The notes below the pieces were generated by a model, which worked only from the letters and a program-made list of their open reading frames with translations, was not told the origin of the DNA and did no database searches. A stretch of 64,000 nucleotides of DNA. Origin: Corella eumyota (lineage: Eukaryota > Chordata > Ascidiacea > Phlebobranchia > Corellidae). Position numbers and translations under genes: made by a program. Of the stretch, positions 53,201-62,200 are shown piece after piece (position 1 is the stretch's first letter; every line of letters starts with the position of its first letter). The stretch is from assembly GCA_963082875.1 (NCBI GenBank), contig OY720103.1, positions 9,610,001 to 9,674,000 on the forward strand, given 5' to 3'.

Positions 53201-56200
53201 TTAAACCCCTTTGTTTTAACCCTATATTTTGAACCTCTTTATCTTAACCCTATCTTCTAAACCCCTTTATTTTAACCCTATATTTTAAACCCCTTTAATT
53301 TACCCCAATATTTTAAACCCCTTTAAGTTAACTCTTTATTTTGAACCCCTTTATTTTACCCCAATATTTTAAACCCCTTTATTTTAACCCTATATTTTAA
53401 ACCTCTTTATTTTAACCCTATATTTTAAACCCATTTATTTTTAATTCTTTTGCCAAAACTCTTTAGTTTAAACATCTTTTATTTAAACCCGCTTACAACT
53501 TATTTAAACCCGCTTAAAATTTTTTGTTTAAAAACCCCTTACATTTAAATCCCTTACATTTTAACCTCTTACATAACCCCTTATATTTAAACCTTTTACA
53601 TTTAAACCCCTTACATTTAATCTTTTTACATTTTAACCCCCTTACATTTAAACCTCTTACATTTTAACCCCTATCATTTAAACCTTTTACATTTAAACCC
53701 TGTACATTTAAACCCTTTACATTTAAACCTATTATATTTAAACCCCTTAAATTTAAACCCCTTACATTTAAACCTTTTATATTTTAACCCCTTACATTTA
53801 AACCTCTTACATTTAAACCTCGTACATTTTAACCCCTTACATTTAAATCTTGTACATTTGAACCCCTTACATTTAAACCCCTTCATTTAAACCACTTTCA
53901 TTTAAACCCCGTACATTTGAACCCCTACATTTAACCCTCTTACAACTTAAATTATTTATTTAAAAACCCCTTACATTTGAACCCTTACATTTAAACTCTC
54001 TTACAACTTAAATTCTTTATTTAAAAACCTCTTACATTTAAACCCCTTCATTTAAACCCCTTCATTTAAACCACTTTCATTTAAACCCCGTACATTTGAA
54101 CCCCTACATTTAACCCTCTTACAACTTAAATTATTTATTTAAAAACCCCTTACATTTGAACCCTTACATTTAAACTCTCTTACAACTTAAATTCTTTATT
54201 TAAAAACCCCTTACATTTAAACCCCTTCATTTAAACCCTTTTTATTTAAACCCCTTACATTTGAACCCCTTCATTTAAACCCTTTTTATTTAAACCCCAT
54301 ACATTTAAACCCCTTACATTTTAACCACTTATATTTAAACCTCTTTTATTTAAACCCCTTACATTTAAACCCCTTACATTTAAACCCCTTACATTTAAAC
54401 CCCTTACATTTAAACCCCTTACATTTAAACCCCTTCATTTAAACCACTTTCATTTAAACCCTGTACATTTAAACCCCTTACATTTAAACCTTCTACATTT
54501 AAACCCCTTACATTTAAACCCCTTACATTTAAACCCCTTACATTTAAACCCCTTACATTTAAACCCCTTCATTTAAACCACTTTCATTTAAACCCCGTAC
54601 ATTTGAACCCCTACATTTAAACCCCATACATTTGAACCTCTACATTTAACCCTCTTACAACTTAAATTCTTTATTTAAAAACCCCTTACATATAAACCTC
54701 TTTATTTAAACCCCTTACATTTAAACCCTCTACTTTAAACCCCTTACATTTAAACCCCTTACATTTAAACCCCTTACATTTAAACCCCTTACATTTAAAC
54801 CCCTTCATTTAAACCACTTTCATTTAAACCCTGTACATTTAAACCCTGTACATTTAAACCCCTTCATTTAAACCACTTTCATTTAAACCCTGTACATTTA
54901 AACCCCTACATTTAATTCTCTTACTACTTAAATTTTTCATTTAAACCCCTTACATTTAAACCCCTTCATTTAAACCACTTTCATTTAAACCCTGTACATT
55001 TAAACCCCTACATTTAACCCTCTTACTACTTAAATTCTTTATTTAAAAACCCCTTACATTTAAACCCCTTTATTTAAACCACTTTCATTTAAACCCCTTC
55101 ATTTAAACCCCTTTTTTTATTTAAACCCTTTAATCTAAGCCCCTTAGATTTGAACCCCTTTTAATGTATCCCTGACAATTATTACACTTTTTTTTTGTAT
55201 ATATCTTTATCCTCGATGTGGGAAAGTCGAATACGCGACTTAAACATAGAGTAACATCTGTTACTCCGACCCAGTCTCGAGTTGCCTTTAGCAGTTTGGG
55301 ATATTATAGATTATAATTGCCCGATAATTATACCGCTGATTAAGTGCTGGCTCAGCAGGAGTTTGTACCGTTTATAGCACCTTATTTAAGGGTGCTACAG
55401 CATGAGATCAGTGGGGATTGAACTCACGACCTCATGTGTGGTGTAGCAAGAGTACTTACCATTACACCACGCTGCCGGTTATTTATTACAGCCTTTTGTC
55501 TGTTTCTTAGCATGACATATCAGCAGTGTCTTTTTTGTTGTTGTAAAAAATTAGCTAAATTTCAAAATTTTAGTGGTATGCAGTTCGAAATGATGGGTAT
55601 ACATCCTTCTATTGGGCCAGTTTATAGGGGACAACATAGCAGAAGACAAACTGAAAATTCTAGATCTAATAGGTTCAAAACGTTAATATTTTTAACGAAT
55701 TGAAGGCAATATAGTGTAGTGGTTAGAACACTAAGCCAAAATTTATTTGGCAGAATAAAGCTATTCTCATTAATAATATTCCGAACTGCTAGAGTCAACA
55801 AAAATAATAAATATTTAAAAAAAAATTATTAATAAAATTATTTTTAGTTAAAAAAATATTTTTAGGTATAAAATTTTTATTAAAAAAAACTATAGAAATA
55901 ATATTTAAATAAATATTAGAAAATATTCTTAAAAAATTCCAAAAAAATTTTTGAATTAAAAAAAATTTAAAGAAATGAAGAGCAAAGATTGAATCCTACA
56001 GAGCGGAGAGTTCTTCCGGATTATGCTAGGTCTGTACCCAGAACTTCAGTCAACAATTTAAACAGGCTTAGACGCCGGTAACATTTTTGGCCCTATTTTT
56101 GTTGTTTTATTTTTTTTTGGTCGCTTTAAATATTTAAAATTTAAAACAAATTTTTTTTTCGATTTGTTAAATTTTTTTGTTGTTGATTTTTTAGACTTGC

Positions 56201-59200
56201 TCCTCGAAATCAATCTTTCAGAAGATCGGGAAGTCCTCCACCCACTAATCGATCTGGTGGTCAATCTTCTTCTTCTTCAGTTACAACCCTTGCTTCAGAA
56301 TCAAGTAATTGTTTGTTTTGTATTTAATACACTAGTTAGTTTTTTAGTTAGTTTTTATTCACCGGCAGTGTGGTGTAGTGGTAAGAACACTTGCTACACC
56401 ACCATGAGGTCGTGGGTTCAATCCCCACTGCTCTCATGCTGTACTGCTCTTGAGTAAGGTGCTATAAACAACATAAACTCCTGCTGAGCTAGCAGCATAA
56501 TTATCGGGCAATTATAATCTATATTATCCCAAACTGCCACAGGCAACTCGAGACTGGGATGGAGTAAAAAATTTTGAGCTTGGTTGACTATGTATATATA
56601 TGTTTGTTTAATTTATAGGCCTACAAAATAAAAAAAAAACTACCATTTATGGTGTGCTAGTAATTGCAGGTTTTTATTATTTCATAATTCTGATATTTAA
56701 TATATATTGTATTTTAGCTTCGAATGGTAATCAACCAATTATACCAACTACTGTTATGCAACAATTACTTGAAATGGGTTTTTGGACGCAACATATTGTT
56801 CATGCTGTCAACGAAACAGGTTTTTATATATTTTTTTCAAAATTAAGGGCTATATATTAGAAACAAAAATTATTTAAAATGCTATATTACAGAGTTTTTC
56901 AATTTTGTAAGTGATGTATATAGCATGTTAGTATGGTTGACAATGAATTACAAACTGACTTTATAACCTTTAAAAAATATCTGTGGTACTTACAATTTAA
57001 TTTTCAAAAATACTGGAAAATGATTAACATAAAAAAAACAGGTTTCCATATTTTTTGTGTAACGTAGAAAGTACTAAGTAGCGTAGTGAATGTATACAAG
57101 CTAGTACTTACAACGTCATCACAAACAGGGCTTTTCTTTTTTCTTTTTTTTTACAGCGAACCAGAGAGAAAATGAAAATTATGATATCGGGTTTCTGGCA
57201 TCGTGGATGATAGACAATCCTTATAACCATGATTGGGGTTAGTCCATTAAATGTTAAACTACTTTTTTTAAAGGTTTTGGACTAAACTTATCTTAAGAAC
57301 TACAAGATTTTTTAAACAGTTGTAAGGATGTGTATTTCTTCTGTTGACTAATGTTTGAAACTATGTTAAAAAATTTTTGTCTAAAAAACAAAAATTTTTT
57401 GAGAAAATTTGGTTAAAATTTTTTTTAGAAATTAAATGGCATTTCTCAAAAAAGGGTTAGGGTAGTGGGGGTTATTAGAAAATGTATTATTGTCTGTTAA
57501 ATTAGGTTTTCAGGAATATGATTTTTTAAATAAATACATTTTTTTTTCTTATAGTAAAACATATTTGTTTTTTCAAAATATTTTTAGATGAAAATATTGA
57601 TTTTAATTCTTTGACTGAACCAGAAGTGGATAATGATTCAACAAATGTAATTAAAAATTTGTTAAAATTTTTCTAATATTTAATCTTAATTGTTTGTTTA
57701 ATTTAAAAAGAGTAATTAAATGTACTGTATCTAATTATTACTAAGTTTTTATGAATTTGTAGATAATTTTAACTTTATAAAGTAACATTTTTTCTCTGAC
57801 CTAGTCTCAAGTTAATTTTAGCAGTTTGGGATATTATTGATTATAATTGCCCGATAATTAAGCTGCTGATTGGTTTTTGACTTAGCAGGAGTTTGAACTG
57901 TTTAAAGCATTTTACTTACAAGCTCTACAGCATAAAAGCAGTGGGGATCAAACCTAAGACCCTTTTTTATTACTGTTGTTCTTAAACTAAAAAATAGTAG
58001 CAAAGATACCAAACTTTAAAAAAAAACATAAAATTGTAAGACCATTAGCTACTTAAGAATAGTTGTGAGAAAACAGCTAACATTTGCTACAGAACTAAGT
58101 ATTATTTTTCTTAATTTTTTTGTTAATATTGTTTAAAATTTTTCAGGTCACGAATAATTCTCAAACTTGTGACGAAAACCGAAACCAATCAAAACAAACT
58201 AATTCCCAACCATTAAAGAAAAAAGGTAATAAACTACTTTTTTTATACTAGCCCACTCTATGATCGAGATTTTAATCGTTGTAATATAATTGTAACCGGC
58301 AGCGTGGTGTAGTGGTAAGAACACTTGCTACACCACTCATGAGGTTGTGGGTTTAATCCCAACTAATCTCATGCTGTAGCACTCTTAAGTAAGGCACTAT
58401 AAACGTTACGAACTCCTGCTGAGCCAGCACTTAATCAGCAGCATAATTACTGGGCAATTATAATCTATAATATCCCAAACTGCCACAGGCAACTCAAGAC
58501 TGGTTCGGAGTAACTGATGTTATTCTATGTTTAAGTCGCGCATTCGACTTTCCCACATTGAGAATAAAGATGTAAACAAAAAACAACTTTTAACTATTAT
58601 TTGCCTGCAATAATTTACTTCTGTACAACAAATGGCAGTTTTATCACATACATTAATACTATTTGTATGTATTTACAAATATAATGTCTACTAAGCTATA
58701 TTATATATTGAATATTTCTTCTCAAATTTTTCATCTTAAGAGGCGCACTTTATTTGTTAATATTTGGTCGCAACTCTCAACTAATATTTGCCAGTGATAA
58801 TATTTACCTGTGCACCACAAACAGCAGTTTATATACATAAATATACAGTCCACTAAGCTTCTTTATATATATATTTGCAATTATTGTGAAAAATTATAGA
58901 AGTTATAAGTTATGAACATTTAAACTTTGTAATTTTTTTTTTGTAGAAAATTTGGTTAACGAGGCATTGTCAAATCATGACCTTATGTCATTATATTCTA
59001 TTCTGTTTAACTCTTGCGACACCTTGAACTCAAACACAACCTATAATGACCCTGTGACCCCTGTTATGACCTTCCAAGAGTCAGACCCACTTGGGGCGGG
59101 GTTGATTCAAGGTCATGTTGAAAGGTCAACTACGAATAAAAGTGAAGTGGATAACCAGGATAATTTTTCAATAAATTTGCTTGATTCTTTAATAAGGTTT

Positions 59201-62200
59201 TAAAATTTTTATTATATTGGGAATATCTGTTTTTTAGCTATGTTAAAAGATTTTTTAGTTACTTTTTAATTCTAGGAGCTTTTAAAGAATTTTTCCTCCA
59301 TTTTTTTGATATTTTTTCTATATTTTTTTCTTTGATTTTTTTTTAATTTTTAGTCTACAATTTAAAAAAAATTTTTCTGCAAAATTTTTAATATTTTTTC
59401 TGACATTTTTAATTTAGATTAACTACTAGCACAGAAAGAATAGATGCTGCCGTACAAATCTATCAAGATACCAGTCTTTTAGTTTCAAGAAACATAATAG
59501 CCAGACTTCTGATGATTTTAGCTGTTGGTCAAATTTCTTATAATAATCATATAAGTGCTCTAAAATCATTGGGATTACATGATATAAAGTATGTATTTAT
59601 GTTTAATTTTATAGAGTTTTTTTATTATTGATGTGGGAAGGTTGACTTTACTGCCTAAACATAAAGTAACATTTGTTACATTGACCCCAGTCTCAAGTTG
59701 ACTTTGATAGCTTGAAATATTGTTGTTATATTTGCCTGAAAATTAATTTTCTGATTGTTTTTTTTTGGCTTGGCAATATATTTTAACTTATATAGCACCT
59801 TACTCAAGGAAGCCACAGAATGGAAGCAGTAAGAATTAAACTCAGGGCCTCATGTAGTAGAGCTAAATGTACCTTCTAGTACCCCATGTTGCCTTTTGCA
59901 GTTTGGAACGTTTTTAATTATAATTTTTTTTAAATAAAGAAATTATTTTTAGGGTTCTTTTGAAGTTGATGGAGCTAGCTGTTGGCGGATTTTTAAACGA
60001 AGACAATCATACAATTAACAAGAATTCAGCACTTCAAGAGAAGGTATTTTTGTCTAAATTTTGTTGCTTATGGTTACATTAGTAGTTTGATTTTTATTGC
60101 TAACGTTATATTATATTGTAATACAGTTATCTAGTTTAAATAGCTTGTGATACCTTTATTATCTATTGGCCACAATTCGTGTAAACTTATTAAAAAGTTT
60201 AGTATTTTCATTCGCGTATTAGTTTAGTATTTTCATTCGCGGAAGCAATGGGGATCAAACATAGGACCTTCTGTTGCAAATCCAACGGTTTTAATTATAA
60301 CCCTAGGCTGCCAGTTTTTTTAAATAAATGTTTAATTTGCTATTGCTGACACCTTTAAGAAAGAAATTTAAAATATTGTATAAATTTTTCCTTTTGTTAG
60401 ATTTTTTAAGCTAAAAGTAAACAACATGTATAACTTATATTATAAGTCAAAATCAGTAAGCATTTTAATTCAAAATGTAGTTGCAACTCACAACTAATAT
60501 TTTTCGTTACAATAATTTACCCGCACACCACAAATAGCAGTTTTACTTTTTTTGTGAGCCTATAAGTTGAAAATTTTTAAATTAATTTTTTTTTGTTAAT
60601 TGTTTTTGTTATATTTGTAGGGAGATAAGAATGAATATGTAAAATATGTGAGTGATATTATTAATATGCTGGCTTCAAATAACACTGAAATCTACAAACA
60701 CCTAGTTCATTCCTGTTGTAAAGTAAGTTTTTTTTAAATTATTTTTTATTTTTTTTGTTAATTTTAGCTTATCATTTAAGTTAATCAGCAAATTTTGTTA
60801 TCTTTTTTTTTATGTATCTTTATCGTCGATGTGGGAAAGTCGAATGTGTGACTTAATCATAAAGTAACATCAGTTACTCCAACCCAGTCTCGAGTTGCCT
60901 GTGGCAGTTTGGGATATTATAGATTATAATTGCCCGGTAATTATGCTGCTGATTAAGTGCTGGCACAGCACGAGCTTATACCGTTTAAAGCGCCTTACTC
61001 AAGGGCAAAATTTAACCATGCATAAAAAAAAACTTGGACTACAATAAACCTTTTGACAAAAAACCATATGCTTAAAAACACCATTTGACAGAAAATAAAT
61101 GCTTAAAAACACCATTTAAGGGAGAACCATATGCTTAAAAAACACCATTTGACAGAAAACCAAAGGACCAAAAACATCATTTGACAAAAATCATATGCTT
61201 AAAATCACCACTTGACAGAAAAAATTATGCTTAAAAACATTATTTGACAGAAAACCATAGGCTTGAAAACACCATTTGACAAAAAAACATATGCTTTAAA
61301 ACACCATTTGACTGAAAACCATATGCTTAAAAAACACTATATGACAGAAAACCAAATGCTTAAAAACACCATTTGACAGAAAACCAAATGACCAAAAACA
61401 CCATGTGACAGAAAACCATACGCTTAAAAAGACCATTTGACAGAAAACCAAATACTTAAAAACACCATTTTACAGAAAACCAAATCCTTAAAAACACTAT
61501 TTTACAGAAAGCCAAATGCTTAAAAACACCATTTTACAGAAAACCATGTGCTTAAAACACCATTTTACGGAAAACCATATGCTTGAAAACACCATTTTAC
61601 AGAAAACCAAATGCTTAAAAACACCATTTTACAGAAAACCATATGCTTAAAACACCATTTTACAGAAAACCATATGCTTGAAAACACCATTTTACAGAAA
61701 ACCAAATCCTTAAAAACACTATTTTACAGAAAGCCAAATGCTTAAAAACACCATTTTACAGAAAACCATGTGCTTAAAACACCATTTTACGGAAAACCAT
61801 ATGCTTGAAAACACCATTTTACAGAAAACCAAATGCTTAAAAACATCATTTTACAGAAAACCATATGCTTAAAACACCATTTTACAGAAAACCATATGCT
61901 TGAAAACACCATTTTACAGAAAACCAAATCCTTAAAAACACCATTTTACAGAAAACCAAATGACCAAAAACACCATTTTACAGAAAACCACATGCTTAAA
62001 AACACCATTCAACAGAAAACCAAATGCTTAAAAACATCATTTTACAGAAAACCAAATGCTCAAAAACACCATTTTACAGAAAACCAAATGCTTAAAAAAA
62101 CATTTAACAGAAAACCAAATGCTTAAAAACACCATTCAACAGAAAACCATATCCTTAAAAACACTATTTTACAAAAAACCATATGCTTAAAAAAAAACAT

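Noticed and set aside
53674-53886. Reverse-strand open frame with a Lys-Gly-Phe-Lys-Cys-like repeat
   Set aside because: Produced by the 15-bp minisatellite, whose period is a multiple of three; no start context, splice structure or conservation.
53095-55170. Interstitial telomere-like array
   Set aside because: Units such as CCCCTTACATTTAAA and TTTTAACCCTATATTTTAAA are longer and irregular; no known telomere repeat is iterated.
61833-62126. Forward open frame of about 97 codons
   Set aside because: Lies wholly inside the 32-bp minisatellite.
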